From positions 2,405,666-2,469,665 of the forward strand of contig JAIZWK010000001.1 in the NCBI GenBank assembly GCA_021498095.1: 64,000 nt of DNA, read 5' to 3'. Positions 10,110 to 20,177 of this stretch are shown here, piece after piece (positions within the stretch are counted from its first letter, which is position 1; every line of letters begins with the position of its first letter). Below the pieces are notes generated by a model. That model had not been told where the DNA came from and made no database searches. It saw only the letters and a program-made list of their open reading frames with translations. Source of the stretch: Candidatus Harpocratesius repetitus (GTDB lineage: Archaea; Asgardarchaeota; Lokiarchaeia; Sigyniarchaeales; Promethearchaeaceae). A program made the position numbers and the translations under genes.

Positions 10110-10565
10110 TTGGCTCGAATGCATTCACGTAAGAAAGGAAGTTCGGGGTCTACTCGACCAGCAAAGCTAGAAATTTTGCCATGGTTCCCTCACAATGCCG
10201 AAGAAGTTGAAGCAAAAGTCATCGAATTGGCAAGGAAGGGGGAGTCCATGTCTCGGATCGGAATTGAGCTTCGAGATAGTTTTGGTACACCCTTAGTAAA
10301 AATAATTACTGGAAAGAAGATTTCCCAAATATTGCGGGAAAATGATCTTCTTCCGAAGATTCCTGAAGATGTGCTATTTTTGTCGCGAAAAGCGGTAAAT
10401 ATCCGCCATCATTTAGAAGAGAATAAGAAAGATTTAGAAGCCCGAAAGGGATTAAATCGGACAGAATCGAAAATACGTCGCTTAGTGAAATACTATCGAC
10501 GGAAGGGAGTGTTGCCCCCTGATTTTAAGTATGATCCGGAGAAGATCAAGATTTTCCTCCGATAA
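10110..10565 (+). CDS. rps15: 30S ribosomal protein uS15 (S15), archaeal
   Basis: ARMHSRKKGSSGSTRP...WFPHNAEEVEAKVIELARKGESMSRIGIELRDSFGTPLVK; likely TTG start at 10110 (MARMHSRKKG) rather than the track's 10098. Confidence 0.95.
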   Translation: MARMHSRKKGSSGSTRPAKLEILPWFPHNAEEVEAKVIELARKGESMSRIGIELRDSFGTPLVKIITGKKISQILRENDLLPKIPEDVLFLSRKAVNIRHHLEENKKDLEARKGLNRTESKIRRLVKYYRRKGVLPPDFKYDPEKIKIFLR

Positions 10566-10585
10566 GCGAACGGTGATGAAAAAAT

Positions 10586-11458
10586 ATGTCAAGTAGAGCT
10601 CATAAAGGTCGAAAAGGCAAGCGTGCGCGAGGAAAAACCATTGATAGTTGGAAATCCAAAGAATGGTATGAAGTTTTTGCTCCGAAAGCCTTTAAAGAAG
10701 CATTTTTAGGGGAAATTCCGTCATCCACTCCCGATTCTTTAGTAGGGCGGACCATCGAAATTTTATTGTATGATTTAACCAAAAATTTTAAACATACAAC
10801 TATTAAGCTTAAATTTAAGATTGTTGATGTTCAAGGAAAGCGTTGTAATACAGTTTTCTTTGGACATGAATTGACTCGAGATTTTGTAAGGTCTTTGATT
10901 CATAGAGGTTCAAGCCGAGTGGATGGAATTTTCAACTATACTACCGCCGATGGTGTTGTTTATCGGGTAAGTACATTTGTTGTTACTCGACGGCGTGCGA
11001 AGAGGTCTCAGAAGTTAACCATTCGGAAGATAATTCATGATGTTTTACAAGAATTTGCCAAAAATATGACGCATGAGAAATTTATTCAAGGTGTGATATA
11101 TGGTAAGTTTGCGTTAAACATTAAGAAGATTGCAAAAACAATTTATCCACTTCGGGAATGTCAAATTCGGAAAGTGAAAGTAATCAGTATTCCTGAAGGA
11201 GTTACAGATCAAATTGAAGTAAGCGATCAAGAAGAATTTGATGAAGTTGAGATAGAATTAAAAGAGCATGGGAAAACGGTAAAGGCAAAGAAACATCAGA
11301 AGCATCACGAGCATGAAGCCGAAGAAGGAGAAATGGGTGAAGGTGAAGGTGCTGCTGATTCTGAGGGATCTGAAGCCGTGGAACCAAGTGAAAGCAGTGA
11401 AAGCAGTGAAACAGGCGAAAGTACTGATTCAAGCAACTCAGAAAAATCAAATGAATAA
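10586..11458 (+). CDS. rps3ae: 30S ribosomal protein eS1 (S3Ae) with acidic/Ser-rich C-terminal extension
   Basis: SKEWYEVFAPKAFKEAFLGEIPSSTPDSLVGRTIEILLYDLTKNFKH...RECQIRKVKVI typical eS1; tail rich in E/S. Confidence 0.93.
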   Translation: MSSRAHKGRKGKRARGKTIDSWKSKEWYEVFAPKAFKEAFLGEIPSSTPDSLVGRTIEILLYDLTKNFKHTTIKLKFKIVDVQGKRCNTVFFGHELTRDFVRSLIHRGSSRVDGIFNYTTADGVVYRVSTFVVTRRRAKRSQKLTIRKIIHDVLQEFAKNMTHEKFIQGVIYGKFALNIKKIAKTIYPLRECQIRKVKVISIPEGVTDQIEVSDQEEFDEVEIELKEHGKTVKAKKHQKHHEHEAEEGEMGEGEGAADSEGSEAVEPSESSESSETGESTDSSNSEKSNE

Positions 11459-11811
11459 TTTGAACCAATACATTGAACCAATATATGACGTTTCAAGTAG
11501 ATAGATCGAAATACAAAGACAAAGACAAAAACAAAAACAATTCACGTCTTTTTTTTTATTTCTGTTTTTATAATCATAAATTTGCTAATTAGATGGGTAA
11601 AATCTGCGAAGTTTTAAAATGCGTGAGAAATCTGAACAATATAAAAATTCTCACTCTAATTAATTTTGAATTGCGTAATAATCGGATAGAATAAAAAAAT
11701 ATGCAAGAATGAGCATGTAAGAATGAGTATGCAAGAATGAGAAGGATTTAGTTTTCAAGAAGAGTTTTTCATGTTCAAAATTTTTAGTTCAAGGTTTCAA
11801 TTTCATAGTTT

Positions 11812-13272
11812 CTATTCTCGATTTTTAAGATGGGGTGTTGTTTTATCGAAATAGATGGAATTTGATGGCACATTTTCATGTATTATTGTATTACTTCCAA
11901 CATGAGCATAAGAGCCGATGGTTTTTCCAGGCATAATACTGACTTGAATACCTAGCTGTGCATGATCTCCAACAACAGTGCCTAATTTACGGCGCCCAGT
12001 ATTAACCCGTTTACCCTTTATTTCCATCATAATATTTTGTTTATCTAATCGTAAATTGGCAGTAATTGAACCACAACCAAAGTTCACATGTTCTCCAATG
12101 ATACTATCTCCGATATACGAGAGATGTGGAATTGCTGAATGATTCATAATTATAGATCCTTTAATTTCGGAACCGTTTCCAACTTTACAATAGTCTCCCA
12201 AAACTGTATATGGGCGAAGGTATGCATTTGGTCCAATAACACAGTTCTTTCCAATTACAATAGGGCCTTCTAAATAGCTACCTGATTTTATTATCGAATT
12301 TTCACCTAATACTACCGTACCGTGTATAGTGACGAAATTTTCAACGTTTCCACCGTTATTTATTAAACGAGGAGAGGGCAGGGTTGTTTTTGTTGTGGGT
12401 TCGCCTGGAAGTTTGTTAAGAAGATACTTAGTTGCTTCTAAAAGTTGCCATGGATGTCCTACATCACTCCAAAATGAATCAGAAATATTAAAAACATGGA
12501 AAATATCACCTTCATTAATTCGGACGGTAATGGCATCTGTTAATTCATATTCTCCTCGAGAGGATTTTGGTATTTGTCTTAAAGCATCGAAAATTGTGGA
12601 TGAAAAAATATACACTCCAGCATTTGCAAGGTTCCCATATCGATCATCAGGTGGTTTTTCAATAAGTTTTTGCAAAATACTTCTTGAATCAACTTGTAAA
12701 ATACCCCATTTAGTAGGATCTGGCATTGATTTGGCAGAAATCACTCCGTCATATTTTTCTGAGATGTAGTCTAATTGAATTTGTTGATATATACGTGGAT
12801 CCATGAATAAATCACCGTAAATCAACATAAATGGTTTGTTGTCAGCAAATGATTCGGCTAATTGAGTTGCATGGCCTGTTCCTAGAAATTCCTTTTGGTC
12901 AAGATAAGAAATTTGAAGACCAAGTTTAGATTCTCCGTTTCCATAAAAATTCTGAATTTGTTCCTTTTTATATCCCACGATAAGTAATATTTCTTTAATT
13001 CCAATATTTTTAAGGGCTTCAAGTGTGTGAGAAAGTAAGGGTTTTCCACCAATGGCAATAAGTGGTTTGGGGCGTGTTTCTGTAAGTGGTGCTAAACGTT
13101 TTCCGAAGCCTGCTGCCAAGATTACAGCTTTAGAAACAACTTTACGTGATTTTTGTAATGGTTGAGAATTTTGGTTAGATTGAGAATGCTGGTTGGATTG
13201 AGAATGCTGGTTGGATTGAGAATATCGGTTGGATTGAGAATTTTGGTTTGACTGATTCGATTTTTGTGTCAT
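11812..13272 (-). CDS. bifunctional sugar-1-phosphate nucleotidylyltransferase/acetyltransferase (archaeal GlmU-like)
   Basis: KAVILAAGFGKRLAPLTETRPKPLIAIGGKPLL; C-terminal left-handed beta-helix hexapeptide repeats; N/Q/S repeat N-terminus. Confidence 0.9.
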   Translation of the reverse strand: MTQKSNQSNQNSQSNRYSQSNQHSQSNQHSQSNQNSQPLQKSRKVVSKAVILAAGFGKRLAPLTETRPKPLIAIGGKPLLSHTLEALKNIGIKEILLIVGYKKEQIQNFYGNGESKLGLQISYLDQKEFLGTGHATQLAESFADNKPFMLIYGDLFMDPRIYQQIQLDYISEKYDGVISAKSMPDPTKWGILQVDSRSILQKLIEKPPDDRYGNLANAGVYIFSSTIFDALRQIPKSSRGEYELTDAITVRINEGDIFHVFNISDSFWSDVGHPWQLLEATKYLLNKLPGEPTTKTTLPSPRLINNGGNVENFVTIHGTVVLGENSIIKSGSYLEGPIVIGKNCVIGPNAYLRPYTVLGDYCKVGNGSEIKGSIIMNHSAIPHLSYIGDSIIGEHVNFGCGSITANLRLDKQNIMMEIKGKRVNTGRRKLGTVVGDHAQLGIQVSIMPGKTIGSYAHVGSNTIIHENVPSNSIYFDKTTPHLKNRE

Positions 13273-13330
13273 TTTTTTACCCTATTTAATATTGTCATGT
13301 TAAATATTGATTAGTGATGATAAGTTTGAT

Positions 13331-14410
13331 TTATTCTTCGTTATCTTTTTCTGATGTTTTTTTCGCACGATCATGCACAAGTTCTGCATTTTCTTCCAAG
13401 ATTTTTCTTTTTTCTTCTTCCAAACGCTTCAATTCCAATTCTTGTTTTACGCGTTCAAGTTCTTTTCGCTTTTCAATTATTTCCTTCTCTTTTTCCAATC
13501 TTTCCTTTTCTTGTCGGAGGCGCTCTTCTTCAATCTTTCGCTGTTCTTCTTCTAACTTTAACTTTTCCAATTCGAGTTTTTTTTCATCTTCTTCTAGTTT
13601 TTCTTTTAAGGCTTTAGATTGAGCTTCTAACTCTCTGCGTTCCAACTCTTCTTGTTCTAGCGTTTTAATATCAACAATTTCCTTTAGAACTTCATCTGCA
13701 GCAATCTTTGCTTCTTCAACACTAGCACGTTTTAATACACCATCTGCATCTTTTTTCAAGACCCTATCTGCAGCAGTAATTAAGAGTTGTTCTTCAGGAG
13801 AAATATCTTCATCAGTTTTCTTTTCAGCTAAGAGTTGTTCTGCCGTTTTCACAATTTCAGTATTACTAGCGCGGATTTCAGATTCGTCTTTTAATAATTT
13901 CAAAAATTTTAAAATCCGGGCTTCAATTTCATTTCGATCGGATTTTCCAACTGTTTGAAGCACTTGAATCGCATTCTTACGAACAAATTCTTCTGGATCT
14001 GAAAGACATGATATTATTAAATCATAGAAAGGAATCATGGAAGAAGGATCAGTATCTGCGACATATTTAAGCAGTCGTAACATGCCTTCCCGTTTTTTAG
14101 GAGAACCATAGCGAATATAATCTTCAACATAGGGAAAAATTAATTTTTTATGGGCTTCAACAAATTTTTTTAAAGATATGATTATGGAATAGCGAATAAC
14201 ATCATCATCAAAATTAAGGATTCCAAGCAGGGATGGCATAATTTTTTCTACAACTTCTTCGGCTGTATCAGTTATGATATTTAAGCTGGGAACGAGATCT
14301 TCAATAAACTTCTGATCCCGTTTATCCAAATTAGTTTTTATTAATTGAACTGCTGCATTATAATCCTTTTTATCTATAAAATTGAAGATTTTTTCCATTG
14401 TGTTTTCCAT
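13331..14410 (-). CDS. HEAT-repeat-like protein with long charged coiled coil
   Basis: N-terminal alpha-helical repeat pattern (SLSDPEEFVRKNAIQVLQTVGK), C-terminal E/K/R-rich coiled coil. Confidence 0.65.
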   Translation of the reverse strand: MENTMEKIFNFIDKKDYNAAVQLIKTNLDKRDQKFIEDLVPSLNIITDTAEEVVEKIMPSLLGILNFDDDVIRYSIIISLKKFVEAHKKLIFPYVEDYIRYGSPKKREGMLRLLKYVADTDPSSMIPFYDLIISCLSDPEEFVRKNAIQVLQTVGKSDRNEIEARILKFLKLLKDESEIRASNTEIVKTAEQLLAEKKTDEDISPEEQLLITAADRVLKKDADGVLKRASVEEAKIAADEVLKEIVDIKTLEQEELERRELEAQSKALKEKLEEDEKKLELEKLKLEEEQRKIEEERLRQEKERLEKEKEIIEKRKELERVKQELELKRLEEEKRKILEENAELVHDRAKKTSEKDNEE

Positions 14411-14586
14411 AATGATTCATTCCCATAGTTGTTTTAATTTTTGCATTTATTTATTGATATTTGATTGATATCTAATTGATATTTGATTGATATGAATGAT
14501 TAAGATCTATTTCAAAGATGTTAATGTTCTTACGATTTTTATTCATGCAATTTACATGATTAAGATTAATAATATTTTGATTTATT

Positions 14587-15579
14587 TTATTGATGTTTCT
14601 TAAATTTCGAATTATCTTGACGTAGAGCGCTGAATTTTTTCAGTAATTCTCGAATTTTGTTATAAGTTAACGCATGAAGTTGATTTTGGTTTAAAAAATG
14701 ATTAAGATTTTGATATTTTAAGGATAAAGTCAAATTATCCTGTGAATCTTCTGCTAATTCAATTTCAAAATAATTTTCTTGTAAAAATTCAAAAAATTTT
14801 ATGAAGAATTGAGTTTCTTCGGAAATATTATCTGAATGCACTTGATTAAATGGTATTTTTATAATTAAGTTAATTTGATGTTCTCCACTAACAATTGAAA
14901 CTCCTTCAAGATCCATTTCTGCACAATATGTATGGAAAACTAGATCTATTATGCTTAAATCTTTTATTATATCTTCTTTTGCATTTACAATTGTTAGATC
15001 AGTGGTAAAATCAGATATAAATATAGCTCCTTCAAACCAAGTTATAATATGAGGTCCAACTATGTCGTAAAGAAAGGTTCCTTCTCGAATGACTTTATCT
15101 TTATGGATAATCCTATCAAAAATCTCTCGATCACCATAACGAAAATCTAAATTTACTGCAGGGATCTTACTATTTTGGATTAATTCATGAAGTTTTTTAA
15201 TATCCGTTTTATAGTATTTGATTATGTTCTTATACATGCGGGGAAACATTATATCAAGAAAATCTTTATTGTAAATGAGTTCGTCTTGTGGTGTGTAGAG
15301 CGTTGTGTTCTTATTCAAATAACGTCGTATGTTATTCACCGCTTGAGAGTAGCAAAACTGGGGAAGATCTTCATATCCTGCTCCTGCCTGCAATCGAACC
15401 TTTAATAAGATCCGTTTAGGGCATTGAGGAGAGAGTACGCATATCATACGGTCATCTTCACAAGCTAAACAATATTCCCGCAATTCTTTAAATAAAAGTT
15501 GATTTAGCTGCATCATGGCTTCTGGAGGCACAATATCTGTAGAAATATAATTAACTAAATCTTGGACATTAAAAACCAT
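14587..15579 (-). CDS. uncharacterised protein, 330 aa
   Basis: Intact ORF in same-strand gene run; no family recognised. Confidence 0.6.
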   Translation of the reverse strand: MVFNVQDLVNYISTDIVPPEAMMQLNQLLFKELREYCLACEDDRMICVLSPQCPKRILLKVRLQAGAGYEDLPQFCYSQAVNNIRRYLNKNTTLYTPQDELIYNKDFLDIMFPRMYKNIIKYYKTDIKKLHELIQNSKIPAVNLDFRYGDREIFDRIIHKDKVIREGTFLYDIVGPHIITWFEGAIFISDFTTDLTIVNAKEDIIKDLSIIDLVFHTYCAEMDLEGVSIVSGEHQINLIIKIPFNQVHSDNISEETQFFIKFFEFLQENYFEIELAEDSQDNLTLSLKYQNLNHFLNQNQLHALTYNKIRELLKKFSALRQDNSKFKKHQ

Positions 15580-15633
15580 GGTGCTAATTTAACCCAAGAA
15601 CTGCTTTCCAAAAAAGTTTACGCTGAAAAATAA

Positions 15634-16965
15634 TTATGTTGCTTTTGGAGTTACTTTTTTGGCAACAATATAACCAATAACACCAAATACTACAAATAAA
15701 GCTGCAATCTGCCATAAAATGTTTATTCCAGAATTATCAAGACCAGAAAGATACTCATTTATTTCTGAACAATCATATATTATTAACTCTGAAATATCTG
15801 GTTTTTGATCACTTTGATCTGTTTGATCTGTTTGATCATTTTGGTCCGTTTGATAACTTTGATTTAATACGAATAAAGTTGTCTTAACTAATCTCATTTG
15901 TCCAAAGTTTCCTTGATCTTCAGTTACATCAACATAATTAGGATAACCATAGATTGGAATTTGCAATAAACATAAACCTGCTGAGTTAAAGCCCCCAAAT
16001 AAAAAACTATTATTAAGTAAAATATGTTCCATTGGAATTGTATCTGTTAAAATATCAATCACTTCAATATGAGAAATGTTTTTTAAGTAAATAGAAAGTA
16101 ACCCAGCATTCTCTGCAGCCAAATAAACAATATCATTATCTAAATCGACAGCTAAGTCTTTTCCATTTATTTCGCTATTAATTAAGCTGGAGTTTGAGTC
16201 ATTAATTTGATCAACAAGAACACTTCTATTAACAGGTATATTCAAATTGGAGAAATCAACAATCCGTAATCCAATACTATCTTCAGCTAAAAATAAATAA
16301 GGTTGGCTGAATTGCATAGAGTTAAATTTATCACAATAAATTCTTCCAATATTTTCAATATTATATAGATTGGAAATGTCAAAATAATAAATTGATTTTT
16401 GAAATTGTGCAAAAAGAAGATTGTTTGATACAATTAAATGAGAACTGCTAATGTTTAATGTTATTGCATTCGTAAGTTCATAATTTATCGGATCTGTAAC
16501 GTTGAAAACTGAAATTCCTTGATTTTCAAGGGAGATAAATAGAAAGTTACCGTTTTCATTAAGCGTCAAAGCAAGTATTGATGAATTCGTATTAATTGAT
16601 GATAATTCAACAGGATTCAAAGAATCAGATATATTAAATATTCTAATTTGCTTATTCTCAGTGGCAATGAATAAATATGAATCCGAAATTTCAAAAGCAG
16701 TAATTGATGAGGAAAATTGCAAAGAATTGGAACGATGGAATATTGCAGAAGAGTCTCCTGCTGCTTTTACTTGGATAACTCGATTATAAGATTGATTTTC
16801 AGATAGATTTTCAGATAGATTTTTAGATAGATTTTTAGATAGATTTTTAGATAAATTTTGAGATTGAATCTGAGAAATAATGAAGAATAAAAGTATAAGA
16901 TATATCACTAAGTTTTTTTTTCGCTTGTTTTTATTCAGAAAAATCTTCCTATTGATGATATTCAT
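15634..16965 (-). CDS. membrane-anchored extracellular beta-propeller-like (LVIVD-type) protein
   Basis: N-terminal hydrophobic signal, repeats such as DSLNPVELSSINTN...ALTLNENGNFLFISLENQGISVFNVTDP, C-terminal TM helix. Confidence 0.65.
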   Translation of the reverse strand: MNIINRKIFLNKNKRKKNLVIYLILLFFIISQIQSQNLSKNLSKNLSKNLSENLSENQSYNRVIQVKAAGDSSAIFHRSNSLQFSSSITAFEISDSYLFIATENKQIRIFNISDSLNPVELSSINTNSSILALTLNENGNFLFISLENQGISVFNVTDPINYELTNAITLNISSSHLIVSNNLLFAQFQKSIYYFDISNLYNIENIGRIYCDKFNSMQFSQPYLFLAEDSIGLRIVDFSNLNIPVNRSVLVDQINDSNSSLINSEINGKDLAVDLDNDIVYLAAENAGLLSIYLKNISHIEVIDILTDTIPMEHILLNNSFLFGGFNSAGLCLLQIPIYGYPNYVDVTEDQGNFGQMRLVKTTLFVLNQSYQTDQNDQTDQTDQSDQKPDISELIIYDCSEINEYLSGLDNSGINILWQIAALFVVFGVIGYIVAKKVTPKAT

Positions 16966-17022
16966 AGCAAAGCATATTAATGAAGCAGAATAAAAAAAAT
17001 AATTGGAAAATGAAGTGAAATT

Positions 17023-18048
17023 TCACCATCGATTTACAGCATGTTCTGCATGTCCAAATAAGCGATCTTCTTTAGAAATATGAAGAATTTCTCCATTATC
17101 CAACACCAAATCTCCTGAAAAATAACCGTATGCTTTTAAAACCTTCATTCGTAAAACAAGAAAATTGGTATCTTCAACCATGACAAATGTGGGATGGAGT
17201 CGCATTTTTACTCGATCGTCATTACTTTCAAAAATCCAATCATCTTCTACATTGGCATGGTTCCAATGATAAGTTACTTCATCTAAATGATGTCCCTTGT
17301 GATTAAAGAAAATCATATTTTTACTGGATTCTGTTCCAAATCCATAATCAAAATTGATACCTAATAAGTTTCCTTTCCATAATCCTGAAGCTGATGCCCA
17401 ATACCATGATGTTTTATAAGGAAACACTGCTCTAGTCCAATCTATACATCCAAAACTCGGGTTTTCTTCAGAAAACTGATATTCTTTTTCACCTACTTTA
17501 AAAGAACCAAAAGCCTGCATACAATTTGCTTTTTGTGCATAAACAAAGTGTTTTGGGTTTTTAAATGGAATAACATTTATCAGTGAGTCCATACCTTTTG
17601 GGTGAAGTAGCTTTATTTCACCACTGAAGCCTTTTCCTCCAAGATAATCAGGAAAATTAAATTTAAAAAGACGGTGATCGTCTTTCTTCAAACATTCCCA
17701 AGATGCATTCTTTATGGAGTATCGAATATCACCAGAATTGCTCGATGGTGGTAAATTCAATTTTCCCTTGGTGAACCATTCTGATTCACTTGCTTCTGAG
17801 GTTTCATGACGTTTGAAATCTAAAAATTGAGCTTTAATGGTTCCTTGATATCCAACATCAAAAATAACCAAAATTAAACCAAATTCATCATTACGAATTT
17901 CATAAAAATCCCATTCCTTAATTCGGAGAGGATTTGCACGAACTTTAGAGCGGTCGTATTGTAATATAAGATCTCGCGCCCAACCTGATTGAATCAAATG
18001 TCCATTACTATCATGTAAAGGCCCTGGTTTTCTAATTTCTGATTGCAT
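17023..18048 (-). CDS. DUF2804 family protein
   Basis: GPLHDSNGHLIQSGWARDLILQYDRSKVRANPLRIKEWDFYEI...LFGHAEHAVNRW. Confidence 0.8.
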   Translation of the reverse strand: MQSEIRKPGPLHDSNGHLIQSGWARDLILQYDRSKVRANPLRIKEWDFYEIRNDEFGLILVIFDVGYQGTIKAQFLDFKRHETSEASESEWFTKGKLNLPPSSNSGDIRYSIKNASWECLKKDDHRLFKFNFPDYLGGKGFSGEIKLLHPKGMDSLINVIPFKNPKHFVYAQKANCMQAFGSFKVGEKEYQFSEENPSFGCIDWTRAVFPYKTSWYWASASGLWKGNLLGINFDYGFGTESSKNMIFFNHKGHHLDEVTYHWNHANVEDDWIFESNDDRVKMRLHPTFVMVEDTNFLVLRMKVLKAYGYFSGDLVLDNGEILHISKEDRLFGHAEHAVNRW

Positions 18049-18116
18049 ATTTATAGTTAGTTAATGAAGTAAAAAATATTTTGATGCGATAAAAGGAAAT
18101 CACTATTTTATAATTA

Positions 18117-20063
18117 TTACTGTGAATTAAAAAAAAGCAATTTATTTGGTTCATCTTTTAATAATTCTAAGTTTTGATAATATTCTCCTTTATCAGCAAA
18201 ATAAAGTAAATTATTTTCCACAATATTATTAAAGAAATGAGTTCCCAGCGAAATATCAGGAATCAAATGATCATGCATTTCTGCAATTTCTCCAATTATG
18301 CTAATTTTATTTATTTCTTCGTATGTAATAGGAACACCCAAATTAGGCGAACTCGTCCCCCATCTGCCTGGACCAATCAGCATGATGTTTTGCGAATGAG
18401 AACAATAATTAAGATTTATATTTCCAATAATACGAGCAATTAGATATTTTTCTTGAATACTTAATTCTGAATAATCATGAGGGGATATATAGATTAATCG
18501 ATCTACAAATACTTTTCGACTTGTACCAATTACTGGCCCTTTAAACTTTATTACTATGTAGGATTGCTCTATATTTTCGGGAGTTTTGATTCCCTTCGTT
18601 TCTTGAGTAACTTGGAATGGACGACATTGAAGTAAATGAATTGTATATTCTTCAAAAGATCGAAAATTAATTGTAAATTCAATATCTACTGGAAAAGAGT
18701 AAGCTTTTTGTAATTCAGATAAAATATCACCGAGATCTTGAAGAACCTTTGAGTTATTTAAAATAGGTGTTAAGGTTAGAATAGAAGTAAACGAATGTTT
18801 CAAACCCAGCTGTTGAGCTCGCCGCTCAGCACCCGGATCAGCAGTAACAAATAAATTAATGGGAATATCAAGATTCATGTGAAAAAATCGATGATAAGGT
18901 ATTGATTCTAATTTGTTAGTTTTTAGATTAAGAACATCGATATAATATTGAGAATATTTTCTAATTTCAGATAAATCTTTTGAAATGCGTAGGTTTGGTG
19001 CATTTAAAGCTACTAAGCAGGTATAATCATCTCCTGTACGATCTACTGCTCGAGTGCCTAATCCGAAAACTAATCTCAAGAAGCCTGAATTTGGGTCTAT
19101 TTTTTCATCCCAAACAAAGGGATTATAAGAAAATCCAACTCCTGCAATGTGAGGAAGAAAATATTGACCATAATCAATGCCTGATACTCTTTGCACTAAT
19201 AGAGCCATTTCTTCATCTTTTACTAATAAATTACGATCTTGGCGATATAACAAAGCTTCTCGGGAAACAGCACTTGCATATATCCGTTTTATTGCTGAAA
19301 TAAAATTTTCTAAACGCTGTTCAGGTGTACCTTGATTGGGACAGAAAATCGTTTCATATTTTCCAGAAAATGAATTTCCGAATGCATCTTCTTGTAAACT
19401 ACTGGATCGAACAACAATTGGTGATTGACCGAAATAATTCAGCATTTCTCGGAATTGTCGAATTATATAGCGTTCAAATTTGCCATTTAAGATTTTTCTT
19501 TGGATGTCTTGCAATCCTTGTAAAAATGTATCTTTATTTGTTAAGCGCTTTCGATCTTCCCAACAATCGTTCAAAATCAAGAATGTATAGAAAAAATGTG
19601 AGCCAATGAAAAATGAATCATGCTGTTCAAGTCTTTCTTTCATCTCTGGCTTATTTTTTCTAATTATTGCTCTTGCAATTAAGAAACCTGATGCTTTTCC
19701 CCCAATTTGACCCGTTCCTATCATTCTTTTTCCGATTTTGATTAAATTTCTTAACGATAAATAGTTAACTGCCAAAATTCGCATTCTATCATCATCGGGT
19801 AAAACCTTGCGAATTAGTTTATTTTTTAACAATTCTATCTTTATTTTAATTTCATTTTCTTGTTCTTGGATATATTCTATACCTTGTTGTAGATTTTGTT
19901 GTTGTTCTTGTTGTAGATTTTGTTGTTGTTCTTGCTGTAGATTTTGTTCTGTTTTCAGTTCTGCATTTTTTTCTAGATTTTGTTCTTCAAATTGATAATT
20001 CGATTCTTTAAGTTTTTCCATCAAATCTTGGGCTTTTTTAAAATCGACGAACCATGAATCCAT
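18117..20063 (-). CDS. PEP/pyruvate-binding (PPDK N-terminal/PEP synthase-like ATP-grasp) domain protein
   Basis: GQIGGKASGFLIARAII...SPIVVRSSSLQEDAFGNSFSGKYETIFCPNQG...VDIEFTINF..YTIHLLQCRPF. Confidence 0.85.
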   Translation of the reverse strand: MDSWFVDFKKAQDLMEKLKESNYQFEEQNLEKNAELKTEQNLQQEQQQNLQQEQQQNLQQGIEYIQEQENEIKIKIELLKNKLIRKVLPDDDRMRILAVNYLSLRNLIKIGKRMIGTGQIGGKASGFLIARAIIRKNKPEMKERLEQHDSFFIGSHFFYTFLILNDCWEDRKRLTNKDTFLQGLQDIQRKILNGKFERYIIRQFREMLNYFGQSPIVVRSSSLQEDAFGNSFSGKYETIFCPNQGTPEQRLENFISAIKRIYASAVSREALLYRQDRNLLVKDEEMALLVQRVSGIDYGQYFLPHIAGVGFSYNPFVWDEKIDPNSGFLRLVFGLGTRAVDRTGDDYTCLVALNAPNLRISKDLSEIRKYSQYYIDVLNLKTNKLESIPYHRFFHMNLDIPINLFVTADPGAERRAQQLGLKHSFTSILTLTPILNNSKVLQDLGDILSELQKAYSFPVDIEFTINFRSFEEYTIHLLQCRPFQVTQETKGIKTPENIEQSYIVIKFKGPVIGTSRKVFVDRLIYISPHDYSELSIQEKYLIARIIGNINLNYCSHSQNIMLIGPGRWGTSSPNLGVPITYEEINKISIIGEIAEMHDHLIPDISLGTHFFNNIVENNLLYFADKGEYYQNLELLKDEPNKLLFFNSQ

Positions 20064-20177
20064 TCTTCTAACTGTAAAATTTAATTCTGGAAGAGGTGTC
20101 TTCTTGATTATTCTGGTTATTGTCCCACTTTCCCGAACAGGCGTAAGTTTTCCTTCTAAACCTTCTGATCGATCCCA

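Noticed and set aside
11202-11504. ORFs opposite or out of frame to the eS1 tail
   Set aside because: Generated by the repetitive acidic tail codons read in other frames.
13314-13622. Ser/Phe-rich plus-strand ORFs opposite the coiled coil
   Set aside because: Antisense of E/K-rich coiled-coil codons; classic artefact.
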